The translations under genes and the position numbers were made by a program. 15,752 nucleotides of DNA from positions 1 to 15,752 of the forward strand of contig CAZRBW010000063.1 of NCBI GenBank assembly GCA_964598395.1, read 5' to 3'. The notes below the pieces were generated by a model that ran no database searches, was not told where the DNA came from, and saw only the letters and a program-made list of their open reading frames with translations. Of the stretch, positions 7,557 to 15,251 are shown one piece after another. Every line of letters begins with the position of its first letter. The first letter of the stretch is position 1. The stretch is from CAXBDP01 sp964598395. Lineage in GTDB: Bacteria > Bacteroidota > Bacteroidia > Cytophagales > Cyclobacteriaceae.

Positions 7557-8327
7557 ATGACAAAAGGTAAAGATCGAATCAAGTCAGTAAAGAGTATATT
7601 AGTTTCTCAACCTGAACCCGCCGATGACAAATCCCCTTATGGTATCCTCGCCAAGAAATACGGAATCAAAATAGATTTTCGTCCCTTTATTCAGGTAGAT
7701 CCAGTAGGTGCAAAAGAATTTCGCAAGCAAAAAATTGATGTGCTCAATCACACTGCGGTAATATTTACCAGTAGAAATGCAGTAGATCACTTTTTCAATT
7801 TGATGAAAGATTTGAAAATTGAATTGCCTCCAGAGATGAAGTATTTCTGTATTTCGGAACAAACATCAAACTACCTTGCCAAATACATTGTGGTGAGAAA
7901 AAGGAAGATTTTCACAGGAGAAAAGACCGCCAGCCAGCTATTTGACATTATTAAAAAGCATAAAAACGAAAAGTATATATTTCCTTGCTCAGACATTCGC
8001 AAGGATGATATACCAGAATTTTTGGATAAAGGTGGATACAAATGGAGTGAGGCGATTATCTATCGGACGGTAGCAAGTGATTTGTCTGACTTATCTGATG
8101 TGAACTACGACATAATCGCTTTTTTCAGCCCAAGTGGTATTCTTAGTCTATTTCAGAATTTCCCAGACTTTAAGCAAAACGACACAAGGATTGCTGCATT
8201 CGGATCAACTACAGCTCAAGCAGTGCGCGAAGCAAATTTGATTTTGGATATCGAGGCCCCCTTACCTAATGCTCCTTCGATGACAGGAGCCTTGGAATTA
8301 TATATCAAGAAAGCTAATAACGCATAA
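7557..8327 (+). CDS. hemD: Uroporphyrinogen-III synthase
   Basis: This 256-residue cytoplasmic enzyme is predicted to cyclise hydroxymethylbilane, inverting ring D, to uroporphyrinogen III. The two-lobed HemD pattern is visible: SILVSQPEP near the start, VIFTSRNAVDHFF (about 69-81) in the first lobe, and IIAFFSPSGILSLF followed by AAFGSTTAQAVREANL and PSMTGALEL in the second. These correspond to the F-T-S-x-N-A-V, F-S-P-S-x and G-x-T-T-A blocks of the family. HemD is poorly conserved in general, but this version is typical of Bacteroidota. ATG 7557 is preferred. A GTG at 7536 in frame would add 7 residues. It follows the DUF4271 gene by 30 bases, probably in the same transcript, and precedes porP. 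Confidence 0.88.
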   Translation: MTKGKDRIKSVKSILVSQPEPADDKSPYGILAKKYGIKIDFRPFIQVDPVGAKEFRKQKIDVLNHTAVIFTSRNAVDHFFNLMKDLKIELPPEMKYFCISEQTSNYLAKYIVVRKRKIFTGEKTASQLFDIIKKHKNEKYIFPCSDIRKDDIPEFLDKGGYKWSEAIIYRTVASDLSDLSDVNYDIIAFFSPSGILSLFQNFPDFKQNDTRIAAFGSTTAQAVREANLILDIEAPLPNAPSMTGALELYIKKANNA

Positions 8328-8387
8328 TATCATCACTACCATAAAAAAAGTAACCTTTTGGACAAACTTTATCGTAATTAGCCTAAC

Positions 8388-8434
8388 ACTTAGCTCCTAC
8401 CTAAGTTTAATTGCTATATTTAGGTTTGTTTAGG
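8388..8434 (+). promoter_or_regulatory. porP: Hairpin, direct repeat and candidate -7 box before porP
   Basis: In the 113-base gap between hemD and porP, a 6-bp perfect inverted repeat ACTTAG/CTAAGT (8388-8393 and 8401-8406, 7-base loop) precedes TTTAGG-TTTG-TTTAGG, a direct repeat at 8419-8424 and 8429-8434. TAGGTTTG at 8421-8428 is an exact match to the Bacteroidota -7 consensus TAnnTTTG. No TTTG sits at the expected upstream distance, and the start codon is only 12 bases further. This is a candidate promoter or regulatory site, not a firm one. Confidence 0.35.
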
Positions 8435-8440
8435 CCTCTT

Positions 8441-9409
8441 ATGAGAAAATTACTGTTTACTTGTGCATTGACTTTATCGGCATTATTCTGTGCTCAGATA
8501 GCAAAAGCACAGCAGGACACACAATTTAGCCAGTTTATGTTCAATAGGTTGTTTCTCAATCCAGCATATGCGGGTGTTGAAGGTGACATCCAAGTGACGG
8601 CATTCCACAGAAGTCAATGGGTTGGATATAATAGCGCACTTGATGGGCGAGGGGGAGCACCAAGCTCACAAGTATTAAGTATTGATGCTGCTTTTCCCAG
8701 AGCAAAGAGCGGATTAGGAGTGCATATTGTAAATGACCAACTGGGTGCTTTAGGAAATTTAGATCTTCAGTTATCATATTCCTACCAAATCACCACCAAC
8801 ACCGGGTTCGTCAACTTAGGTATGAGAGGTGGCCTATATTCTCAAACATTGAATTATGACCAACTTCGTTGGGATGATCCTAATGATCCATTAAGGCAAT
8901 TTGGTAGTGAAACTCAAATGACCGCAGATTTCGGCGCAGGAGTGTATGTTAGAGTTAATAAGTTTTCAGGAGGTTTGAGTTACAATCATATCTCGCGACC
9001 AGAGTTTGACTTTGGAAGCTTTGGCCCTACCAATCCTTTAGAAGCTCATTTATATTTAACAGCCTCCTATGATATCACTGCCTCAGCAGATTGGGATATT
9101 ACACCAGGCATTTTAATAAAATCTTTAGCCTTCAATACTACATCGGTCGATTTAAACGTTATTGCCACGTACAATAATAAGATGTGGGGTGGAGTGTCAA
9201 TTAGGAATACGGAGGCGGCAGTTGGGATGATTGGATATAGTTTGGCCAAGGACAATAGAATGAAGATTGGATACGCTTTTGACTACGTGATTGAGTCTCA
9301 GGATGCAAAAGCGCCTACTTCTCATGAATTTATGCTGAAATACACCATCCCGAAAAAAGCTGGTGTCATCGGCAATAATATCGTACGTACGCCAAGATTT
9401 AGGTTTTGA
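8441..9409 (+). CDS. porP: PorP/SprF-family type IX secretion system outer-membrane protein
   Basis: The 322-residue protein has a signal peptide (1-23, AKA before QQD). It then shows the family's mature N-terminus: QFSQFMFNRLFLNPAYAG (about 28-45), which is close to the PorP/SprF hallmark F-x-x-NPAxAG. The rest is a beta-barrel of about 12-14 strands with repeated glycine-aromatic strands (for example LGVHIVND, VNLGMRGGLYSQ, FSGGLSYNHIS, GGVSIRN) and MKIGYAFDY near the end. PorP/SprF proteins serve T9SS secretion, and several tie giant adhesins such as SprB to the gliding machine. ATG 8441 is chosen because it begins the signal peptide; an in-frame TTG at 8411 would put ten extra residues before it. 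Position directly before gldKLMN is the classical porPKLMN order. It is separated from gldK by 161 bases with a hairpin. Confidence 0.92.
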   Translation: MRKLLFTCALTLSALFCAQIAKAQQDTQFSQFMFNRLFLNPAYAGVEGDIQVTAFHRSQWVGYNSALDGRGGAPSSQVLSIDAAFPRAKSGLGVHIVNDQLGALGNLDLQLSYSYQITTNTGFVNLGMRGGLYSQTLNYDQLRWDDPNDPLRQFGSETQMTADFGAGVYVRVNKFSGGLSYNHISRPEFDFGSFGPTNPLEAHLYLTASYDITASADWDITPGILIKSLAFNTTSVDLNVIATYNNKMWGGVSIRNTEAAVGMIGYSLAKDNRMKIGYAFDYVIESQDAKAPTSHEFMLKYTIPKKAGVIGNNIVRTPRFRF

Positions 9410-9422
9410 AATAGGATTTTTT

Positions 9423-9458
9423 GATAAAATCATAACAGATTTTTATCAGTTTTTTTTT
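9423..9458 (+). terminator. Possible intrinsic terminator or attenuator between porP and gldK
   Basis: The arms GATAAAATC (9423-9431) and GATTTTTATC (9438-9447) pair with one bulge around a 6-base loop and are followed by nine T (9450-9458). The stem is AT-rich and so weak, which suggests partial termination after porP. A second 6-bp repeat GGTGCT/AGCACC (9463-9468/9495-9500) follows in the same gap. Confidence 0.5.
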
Positions 9459-9570
9459 GAAAGGTGCTTTTTTTTGATGAAGTATTGCTTAATTAGCACC
9501 CAAATCGAAAATTTTAAACCTTCATGTTTGGTTTTTTCGGAAAAGGAATTTGGTTATTGAACTTAAAAAT

Positions 9571-10599
9571 ATGTGGTTAAAGCTTAGAAGTATAGCTTCA
9601 TTACTCATGCTATTTTCGCTAAGCCTGCTTATCCAAAGTTGCGGCCTTTTTGGAGGTGGTGCTAAGGATGATAAAGGTCAGTTGATCGGCGTGCAGGGTA
9701 GAGAAGGTTGGGTAATGTCTGCTCCTTATGGAATGACATACGTGCCAGCGGGCGTATTCCATATGGGTCAATCCGATGAGGATGTACCATCCACCATGAT
9801 TAACTTTAACAAACAGGTAACTGTAAGTGCATTCTTCATGGATGAATGGGAAATCTCCAACAACAGGTACCGCCAATTTATGGAATCCATAATGAGCGAC
9901 TCACTTGAAAGTTTAGGTGAGGAATACATCTATCAAAATTTATATCCAGACACCACTGTATGGAGAGATGATTTCACTCACCATATGTTTGACCCTATGC
10001 TGGAGTATTATTATCAACACCCAGCTTTCGACGATTATCCTGTAGTTGGAGTAAATTGGGAAGCTGCAAAATACTTTTCAAACTGGAGAACAAATTACCT
10101 CAACGATTGGCGTTCGAAAGAAGGCCTTTTTGCAATGCCTAGATTCAGACTGCCAAATGAAGCAGAATGGGAGTATGCAGCAAAAGGTGGTCGCGACATG
10201 GCTCCATACCCATGGGGTGGGCCATACGCCAGAACTGGTGATGGATGTGTATTAGCCAACTTCAAAAATGGCCGAGGAAACTACGTAGATGATGGATATG
10301 CTTACACTGCTCCTGTTGATGCATTTTTACCTAACGATTTCGGCCTATATAATATGGCTGGTAATGTGGCTGAATGGTGTGAAGATGCATACAACCCAGC
10401 TGCTATGCCAATCGTGTGGGATTTGAACCCTACCTACCACGATGAGTTTGAACCACGAAAAATTGTCCGTGGAGGATCTTGGAAGGATGTAGCCTATTAC
10501 CTAGAAACAGGTACTAGAACTTATGATTATAAGGATTCAGCAAGGTCTTACATTGGCTTCCGAAATGCAATGAGCTTTATAGGCGGAACGCAAAGATAA
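9571..10599 (+). CDS. gldK: GldK/PorK, T9SS ring lipoprotein (FGE-sulfatase fold)
   Basis: The 342-residue lipoprotein has a signal peptide with lipobox LIQS before Cys24. The mature protein has the formylglycine-generating-enzyme (SUMF1) fold: GMTYVPAGVFHMGQSDED (about 53-70), FFMDEWEISNNRYRQF, a PVVGVNWEAAKYFSNWR block, RLPNEAEWEYAAKGG, NMAGNVAEWCEDAY, and the closing VRGGSW...YIGFRNAM. In T9SS the fold is structural rather than catalytic. PorK with PorN forms the large periplasmic ring tied to the outer membrane, essential for secretion and, in gliders, motility. ATG 9571 gives a compact lipoprotein signal; the TTG at 9550 is less likely. It starts the gldKLMN block, with gldL 74 bases on. 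Aspects such as HPAFDDYPV and the long insertion around residues 105-155 agree with GldK rather than with ordinary FGE enzymes. Confidence 0.95.
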   Translation: MWLKLRSIASLLMLFSLSLLIQSCGLFGGGAKDDKGQLIGVQGREGWVMSAPYGMTYVPAGVFHMGQSDEDVPSTMINFNKQVTVSAFFMDEWEISNNRYRQFMESIMSDSLESLGEEYIYQNLYPDTTVWRDDFTHHMFDPMLEYYYQHPAFDDYPVVGVNWEAAKYFSNWRTNYLNDWRSKEGLFAMPRFRLPNEAEWEYAAKGGRDMAPYPWGGPYARTGDGCVLANFKNGRGNYVDDGYAYTAPVDAFLPNDFGLYNMAGNVAEWCEDAYNPAAMPIVWDLNPTYHDEFEPRKIVRGGSWKDVAYYLETGTRTYDYKDSARSYIGFRNAMSFIGGTQR

Positions 10600-10607
10600 A
10601 ATCTAAA

Positions 10608-10622
10608 AGCATTTAATATGCT
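10608..10622 (+). other. Small hairpin in the gldK-gldL gap
   Basis: AGCAT (10608-10612) and ATGCT (10618-10622) pair around TTAAT, 9 bases after the gldK stop. No T-run follows, so it is not a terminator. It could protect or process the transcript, and it could equally be chance in AT-rich DNA. Confidence 0.25.
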
Positions 10623-10673
10623 GATTATCAAGATAAAACAACTAAATTAACCTTTTAAAACTAGTGAATTAAG

Positions 10674-11333
10674 ATGGGCGCAAAAAAAAGCGGTTTTTCG
10701 TATCGTTTCTACAACAATATAATGCCTAAGATATATGGTATCGGAGCGGCAGTAGTGTTGGTCGGTGTACTTTTCAAACTTACTTACTTACCTGGAGCAA
10801 ACTTGTTCCTTATGGTTGGTCTTGGAACAGAAGCCATCATTTTCTTCTTAAGTGCATTTGAGCCAAGATCGGATGAATATGATTGGTCAATTGTATACCC
10901 AGAATTAGCTGATCCAAATGCAGCACCTTCACCAAAGAAATCAGCATCAGCTGTTGCAGATAAATCAATTTCACGTCAATTAGATCAAGTGTTAGAAAGT
11001 GCCAAAGTTGGTCCAGAATTGATCGAAAGTCTAGGAACTGGCTTAAAAAGCCTTTCTGAGAACGTAGGCAATATGTCTAAACTTTCGAATGCAGTAGTAG
11101 CTACTAATGAGTATGCACAGAATGTGAAAGCAGCAAGTGATTCGATGGTCCATATCAACCAATCCTACGCATTAGCATCACAATCATTGGAAAGCTTTTC
11201 AGTTGCCTTGAAGCAAATGGGTGAAGCAGGTGAGCAAACGCAACAATTCAAAACAGAATTGGGCAAGCTTAACGAAAGTATCGCTTCCCTTAATAAGGTT
11301 TATGGCGGTATGTTATCTGCAATGAGAAGCTAA
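10674..11333 (+). CDS. gldL: GldL/PorL, T9SS inner-membrane motor subunit
   Basis: The 219-residue protein has two N-terminal transmembrane helices (about 18-37 and 43-62), followed by FEPRSDEYDWSIVYPEL, a conserved GldL stretch. A Pro/Ser/Ala linker and a long cytoplasmic helical coiled-coil-like tail (about 98-219) follow. GldL forms a pentamer around two GldM helices and converts proton-motive force into movement that powers secretion and gliding. Glu53 lies within the second helix (GLGTEAIIFFL) and matches the membrane-buried Glu considered important for proton use in this family. ATG 10674 directly begins the family's short basic N-terminus. The stop is 37 bases before gldM. It is of normal length and intact. 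Confidence 0.95.
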   Translation: MGAKKSGFSYRFYNNIMPKIYGIGAAVVLVGVLFKLTYLPGANLFLMVGLGTEAIIFFLSAFEPRSDEYDWSIVYPELADPNAAPSPKKSASAVADKSISRQLDQVLESAKVGPELIESLGTGLKSLSENVGNMSKLSNAVVATNEYAQNVKAASDSMVHINQSYALASQSLESFSVALKQMGEAGEQTQQFKTELGKLNESIASLNKVYGGMLSAMRS

Positions 11334-11370
11334 TTTTACTATTTGATAATCTTTAGGAAAGACTAATAAT

Positions 11371-12957
11371 ATGGCTGGAGGAAAAGAAACGCCAAGGCAA
11401 CGGATGATAGGGCTAGTATACCTTGCCCTTACTGCGCTCTTGGCGATGAATATTACCAATACCGTACTTGATAAGTTTGTTTTCATTAATAAAAGTCTCG
11501 AAAGAACTATTGCTGAAGATAGAACAAAGAACGATTTGACAGTTGCAGCTATAACTGCAGCAGTATCTGAATCGGGCAATAGAGCAGCTGATGTTGCTGT
11601 TTTGGAGAAATCTAGAAGAGTAAGAACTGAAACTGAGGCGGTAGTAAGAGAACTAAATGAGTTAAAAGCAACCTTCATTGAAATCACAGGAGGTCTTGAT
11701 GAATATGGTGAAGCTCAAGGCAAAACTAATACTGATAAAGTAGCTGATTACATGATCAATAAAGGTAATGGCGAAATATTGAAGACAAGACTTAATGGCT
11801 ATGTTGACTTCCTGCGTCAAGAATCAGGCATGGGTGAACAAATAACATATTTCGCTTTAGATGCTAAGGATGATCCATTGTTCAAAAATGATCCAAGTCA
11901 GCAACAAAAGGATTTCGCAAGTCTGAAGTTTGAAATGACTCCTACGGTTGCTGGTATTGCTGATGTATCTCAATTAACAACAGAGGTACTTAACAGAGAA
12001 GCATTGGTTTTAGATGAATTAAGAAGAAGTGTTGGAGCTTCTGATTTACGATTCGATAATATCTTGCCAATGGTTAGAGCAGATGCAAAATATGTGGCCG
12101 CTGGTACAAAATACGAAGCAGAGCTATTTCTTTCGGCATCATTATCATCTGTATCACCTCAAATGACCATAAATGGCAATCCTATACCAGTAGAAAATGG
12201 TGTAGGTAAAATTGAGTTTACTGCAGCGGGAGGTGGATATGATGCAAATGATGTAGCTAGAAGAACATTTACTGGAGAAATAACATTACCAACTCCTGGT
12301 GGTGGAGATACTACTTTCACCAGAGAGTATGAATACTTCGTAATTAAGCCAGTTGTACAAATTTTGTCTGCAACTGTATCGAGACTATATCTTAATGCTG
12401 GTAATGAATTAAACATACAAGTTCCAGCTTTGGGAGCAGCTTATGACCCAAGCTTTACTGCACAAGGCGCAGTAGTTGTGAATGGTCCACAAAGAGGTTT
12501 GGTTACAATTGTACCAAATGCAGCACAAGTTACGTTAAACATCTCGAGTGGAGGTGCCGCAATTGAATCAAGGAAGTTTGAAGTTTCAAGAATTCCATTG
12601 CCAACAATAGCTGTAGGAATAAATGGAAGAGCAGCTAATCTTAGAGAAGGCATGCCAGCAGCAAGTGTGAGAGAAGTAGCTGTAAACGCGATTGCTGAAG
12701 AGAACTTCAAGAACTTCTTGCCTAATGATGCTACTTATAGAGTTGTGAGTTTTAAGCTTTTACTTGGTAGAGGCCAGAGAATTCTTCAAGAAAGAGTCTA
12801 TAATGGCGCTACAGCAAACGTAGCAGATTTCATTGGACAAGCTCAGCCAGGAGATAGAATTGTGATTGAAGAAGTTAAAGTACAAAGGAGAAACTTTAGA
12901 GGAGAAGCAGAGAACGTCAATTTACCTGCGACCTTTATTAGTATCCCATTAAATTAA
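11371..12957 (+). CDS. gldM: GldM/PorM, T9SS motor shaft protein
   Basis: The 528-residue protein has a short cytoplasmic basic start (GGKETPRQRM), one transmembrane helix (about 13-31, VYLALTALLAMNI) and a large periplasmic part. The first periplasmic domain (to about 220) is helical. The later beta-rich domains (about 225-320, 320-415 and 415-528) include YVAAGTKYEAELFLSAS, GREITLP-like strands and a final block GDRIVIEEVKVQRR, consistent with the D1-D4 domains of GldM/PorM. GldM dimers extend from the GldL ring across the periplasm to the GldK-GldN ring, passing on motor energy. ATG 11371 is right before the conserved AGGKETPRQRMI. gldN follows after 6 bases, so the pair is surely co-transcribed. 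Nothing is missing relative to the family. Confidence 0.95.
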   Translation: MAGGKETPRQRMIGLVYLALTALLAMNITNTVLDKFVFINKSLERTIAEDRTKNDLTVAAITAAVSESGNRAADVAVLEKSRRVRTETEAVVRELNELKATFIEITGGLDEYGEAQGKTNTDKVADYMINKGNGEILKTRLNGYVDFLRQESGMGEQITYFALDAKDDPLFKNDPSQQQKDFASLKFEMTPTVAGIADVSQLTTEVLNREALVLDELRRSVGASDLRFDNILPMVRADAKYVAAGTKYEAELFLSASLSSVSPQMTINGNPIPVENGVGKIEFTAAGGGYDANDVARRTFTGEITLPTPGGGDTTFTREYEYFVIKPVVQILSATVSRLYLNAGNELNIQVPALGAAYDPSFTAQGAVVVNGPQRGLVTIVPNAAQVTLNISSGGAAIESRKFEVSRIPLPTIAVGINGRAANLREGMPAASVREVAVNAIAEENFKNFLPNDATYRVVSFKLLLGRGQRILQERVYNGATANVADFIGQAQPGDRIVIEEVKVQRRNFRGEAENVNLPATFISIPLN

Positions 12958-12963
12958 AAACGT

Positions 12964-13824
12964 ATGAAAAATTGGGCAATCTTATTTATTATGGTGGTAA
13001 TGTTCCTTCCGGAGATGGTTCATGCACAGGAAAGGGTTGCCTCATACAATGAAAATTCTGTAAGGCCAATTCAGGAATCTGAAATTATGTATCGCCGCAG
13101 AGTGTGGAGAAGGATGGATCTTCGTGAGAAGATGAATCAACCCTTCTTTGCTTTCAATAGTGAAATAACCAAAATCATTATTGATGCTGTGAATGACGGC
13201 AGACTTTTCCCTTATACTAGCGACTCCCTTACGCGCAGAATGACCAAAGAAGAGTTTCTTGATAACATGAGAATTCCTGCTTACGGAGCTCCAACACTTA
13301 CCGAAGAAGAAAGAGCCATGGGCTTTACAGAAGAATCCAATGATGATTGGGGTGGCGGAGGCTGGGGAGATGAAGATGATAGTGAGTCTGATTCGTCTAG
13401 AGATTTTTATTTCCTCCCGCGTCAAGTCACTATCCTTGAAATCATGGAGGACTTCATCTTTGATAAAAGACGTTCTAGAGCCTACTGGGACATTCTTGCT
13501 GTGAAAATGATTATTCCTGCAAAAGAATTTGAAACAGGATTTCAGCGAGAGGTTGCTACATTTAGATATAAAGATTTAGATGATCTTTTCCGTAGCATGC
13601 CCGAAGAAGCATTTTGGTTTAATAACTCAAATCAAAAAGCAAACTTAAATATGGCTGATGCTTTCACACTTAGAATGTTCTCTGCTAATATCATTAAGTA
13701 TTGGAATCCACAGAATAGAGCATTGGTTGATATTTACACTAAAAACCCGCGGGAGGCTTTATTAGCTGCAAAATGGGTAGAGCAAGAACTATTGGAGTTT
13801 GAACATAACCTTTGGTCTAACTAA
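12964..13824 (+). CDS. gldN: GldN/PorN, T9SS periplasmic ring protein
   Basis: The 286-residue protein has a signal peptide (1-21, VHA before QE). The conserved start of mature GldN follows (SVRPIQESEIMYRRRVWRRMDLREKMNQPFF region, 32-62), then RLFPYTSDSLTRRMTKEEF. An acidic, Gly/Trp/Ser-rich stretch lies at about 125-146. The C-terminal domain follows with YWDILAVKMIIPAKEF, EAFWFNNSNQKANLNMADAF and IYTKNP. PorN binds PorK to build the periplasmic ring and contacts PorM, and it is required for T9SS secretion. It is the last gene of the plus-strand block and a strong terminator follows 25 bases on. The acidic segment looks like a flexible loop whose composition varies among homologues (inference). 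Confidence 0.94.
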   Translation: MKNWAILFIMVVMFLPEMVHAQERVASYNENSVRPIQESEIMYRRRVWRRMDLREKMNQPFFAFNSEITKIIIDAVNDGRLFPYTSDSLTRRMTKEEFLDNMRIPAYGAPTLTEEERAMGFTEESNDDWGGGGWGDEDDSESDSSRDFYFLPRQVTILEIMEDFIFDKRRSRAYWDILAVKMIIPAKEFETGFQREVATFRYKDLDDLFRSMPEEAFWFNNSNQKANLNMADAFTLRMFSANIIKYWNPQNRALVDIYTKNPREALLAAKWVEQELLEFEHNLWSN

Positions 13825-13849
13825 ATAAAACCAAAAATTAGAACATAAT

Positions 13850-13876
13850 AAAAGGAGGCCAATTGCCTCCTTTTTT
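13850..13876. terminator. Strong bidirectional terminator between gldN and the plug-repeat genes
   Basis: A perfect 10-bp stem AAAAGGAGGC/GCCTCCTTTT (13850-13859 and 13865-13874) with a 5-base loop lies 25 bases after gldN. T residues continue to 13876 on the plus strand, and the A-run at the left edge gives T on the minus strand. It can therefore also end the convergent minus-strand unit, whose last stop is at 13917. Confidence 0.88.
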
Positions 13877-13916
13877 CATTTATTCGAGTACCAAAATCAA
13901 TTAATCAACAAACATT

Positions 13917-14513
13917 TCAATTATTATCTTTAGTTGTTACGAAGATCAATCCGCGCTTTTCACCCATTTCATACTTTAACATTTGATCTTCCTCAGCTGT
14001 AATTTTAATCTCCTTTACATTCTTAAAACCAAACTCACTAAAAGACTTATTAGATTTCACCCCATCTACTATCACCAAGAAATCATCCCAAGTAGAATTC
14101 TTTCTAGTGTATGCAGAGGCTTTCCACAATTGCTTTTCTCTTTCCAATGGATCCACATTTAAAACTTTAGCAGGATCTGGGCCATTGCCTTTGTAAGTAT
14201 ATATATGAACCGCACCGTATTTTCCTTCTGCGCCGTATTTATCCGTTGCTGCTTCAGCTTTCAATATCCCAACCGACTTAATGTCATCTGGGAAAACCCC
14301 TAGTTTGGATTCATCCACCCGCTTTCCATCTACTTCGTAGATAGGCTTAATCTCACCCTCTAATGCTCGCAATAACTCATTGGCACCACCGATCACAGTC
14401 ATGGTGAAAGATCTTCCTTCATTGTTAGCAATTGGGGAGGTTTGCGCTTGATTCGTGCTTATCAGAATCATCATTGACAAGCATGTGATTAAAGATACTT
14501 TTAACATTTTCAT
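13917..14513 (-). CDS. Exported protein with two SusC-plug-like repeats, no barrel
   Basis: The 198-residue protein has a signal peptide (1-23, STNQA before QT). It then shows a plug-signature repeat at 57-108: PIYEVDGKRV, DDIKSVGILKAEAATDKYG, and GAVHIYTYKGNG. This follows the same pattern as the TonB-dependent SusC/RagA plug signature (xYVIDG ... IESIEVLKG.SA..YG..G.NGVIxITTKxG). A linker leads to a second, more diverged copy at about 145-195 (DFLVIVDG, NVKEIKITA, GLIFVTTK). There are no barrel strands, and no CarboxypepD or TonB box is visible, so it is a free-standing soluble or envelope plug-like protein. ATG 14513 is chosen for the signal peptide; the frame is open 48 codons further up, but through the preceding gene. 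An ATG at 14507 is possible. It shares a transcript with the gene 34 bases upstream. Function is unknown. Confidence 0.72.
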   Translation of the reverse strand: MKMLKVSLITCLSMMILISTNQAQTSPIANNEGRSFTMTVIGGANELLRALEGEIKPIYEVDGKRVDESKLGVFPDDIKSVGILKAEAATDKYGAEGKYGAVHIYTYKGNGPDPAKVLNVDPLEREKQLWKASAYTRKNSTWDDFLVIVDGVKSNKSFSEFGFKNVKEIKITAEEDQMLKYEMGEKRGLIFVTTKDNN

Positions 14514-14547
14514 AGCAAATCTTATTATGTGTGTTTTAATTCGAAAT

Positions 14548-15072
14548 TTAGTTGTCGTCCATAAGCAAAAATAAATCCATGGCATCGTCTCTTTTAGCAT
14601 AACGGCTTGGATTAGCCCGCTGTGCCCAAGTATACTTTTCACGATATAACGGATCAAGTTCCGTAGATTTTATATTTGGAGCTCCATTGCCTGCATTGGT
14701 GGAAATATGTACTGCACCATTGAGTCCTTTCTCACCATATTTAGCTTTTGCCTCCGCTACTTTCAAAATCTTTACTTCTTTGATATCATCAGCGTTGATT
14801 CCTAGGTAAGTAGGATCAGCCACGAGCTGTCCATCAATTTCATAGATTGGATGATCTATTTCTACTGCTGCTTTGATCTTTCTATTATTTGCTTCAGCTG
14901 AGCTCACCATTTCAATTTTATCAGGAGCTTGTTCTAAAGTTCCCAATTTGGCTGGCGGTGTCTTGCTTTGTGCAGTGATTGAATTCGGAATTAAAATCAT
15001 TGAAAATGATAAAAGTGTAAGGGCTAAAAATTCACCAAAAGGCTTCATTTTCCTCAATTTCATATTTTTCAT
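14548..15072 (-). CDS. Exported protein with one SusC-plug-like repeat, paralogue of its neighbour
   Basis: The 174-residue protein has a basic start and a signal peptide (about 1-34, NSITA before QS). One plug-like repeat lies at 75-127: PIYEIDGQLV, ADDIKEVKILKVAEAKAKYG, GAVHISTNAGNG. The following linker LDPLYREKYTWAQRANPSR aligns with VDPLEREKQLWKASAYTRK of the downstream gene. Then MDLFLLMDDN aligns with the first residues of that protein's second repeat, and the protein stops. So it looks like a paralogue that lost its second repeat. ATG 15072 is chosen; ATGs at 15063 and 15048 also leave a workable signal peptide. The frame to 15126 adds an unlikely leader. A promoter candidate lies about 80 bases upstream. 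The molecular role is unknown. Confidence 0.7.
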   Translation of the reverse strand: MKNMKLRKMKPFGEFLALTLLSFSMILIPNSITAQSKTPPAKLGTLEQAPDKIEMVSSAEANNRKIKAAVEIDHPIYEIDGQLVADPTYLGINADDIKEVKILKVAEAKAKYGEKGLNGAVHISTNAGNGAPNIKSTELDPLYREKYTWAQRANPSRYAKRDDAMDLFLLMDDN

Positions 15073-15151
15073 AACACTAGAGTTTAATAATATAACACCA
15101 TCTCCAAAATTTGGAAGGCTATTCACTTGATTACTAGAGAGAAGAATTATT

Positions 15152-15182
15152 TAAATATATAACTAATTTATTGTTATTCAAA
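15152..15182 (-). promoter_or_regulatory. Candidate Bacteroidota-type promoter for the two plug-like genes
   Basis: Read on the minus strand, TTTG (15182-15179) is followed after 19 bases by TATATTTA (15159-15152), seven of eight positions of TAnnTTTG taking the n's as free. Spacing fits the phylum's -33/-7 promoter. It lies between the terminator of the upstream gene and the ATG at 15072, leaving a leader of roughly 70 bases. Confidence 0.5.
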
Positions 15183-15202
15183 CTAAATGAGCATTAATGA
15201 AA

Positions 15203-15226
15203 AAAGGAGCAATAAATTGCTCCTTT
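15203..15226. terminator. Terminator of the partial plug-repeat gene
   Basis: A perfect 10-bp stem AAAGGAGCAA/TTGCTCCTTT (15203-15212 and 15217-15226) has a TAAA loop. On the minus strand the stem is followed by a T-run (down to 15200), 26 bases after the stop of the gene at 15252. This separates that gene from the downstream pair. Confidence 0.82.
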
Positions 15227-15251
15227 ACAAATTTGTGAAATTACTATTCTC

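Noticed and set aside
14514..14657. 48-codon extension of the plug-like gene into its upstream neighbour
   Set aside because: It would bury the signal peptide; ATG 14513 gives a normal exported protein.
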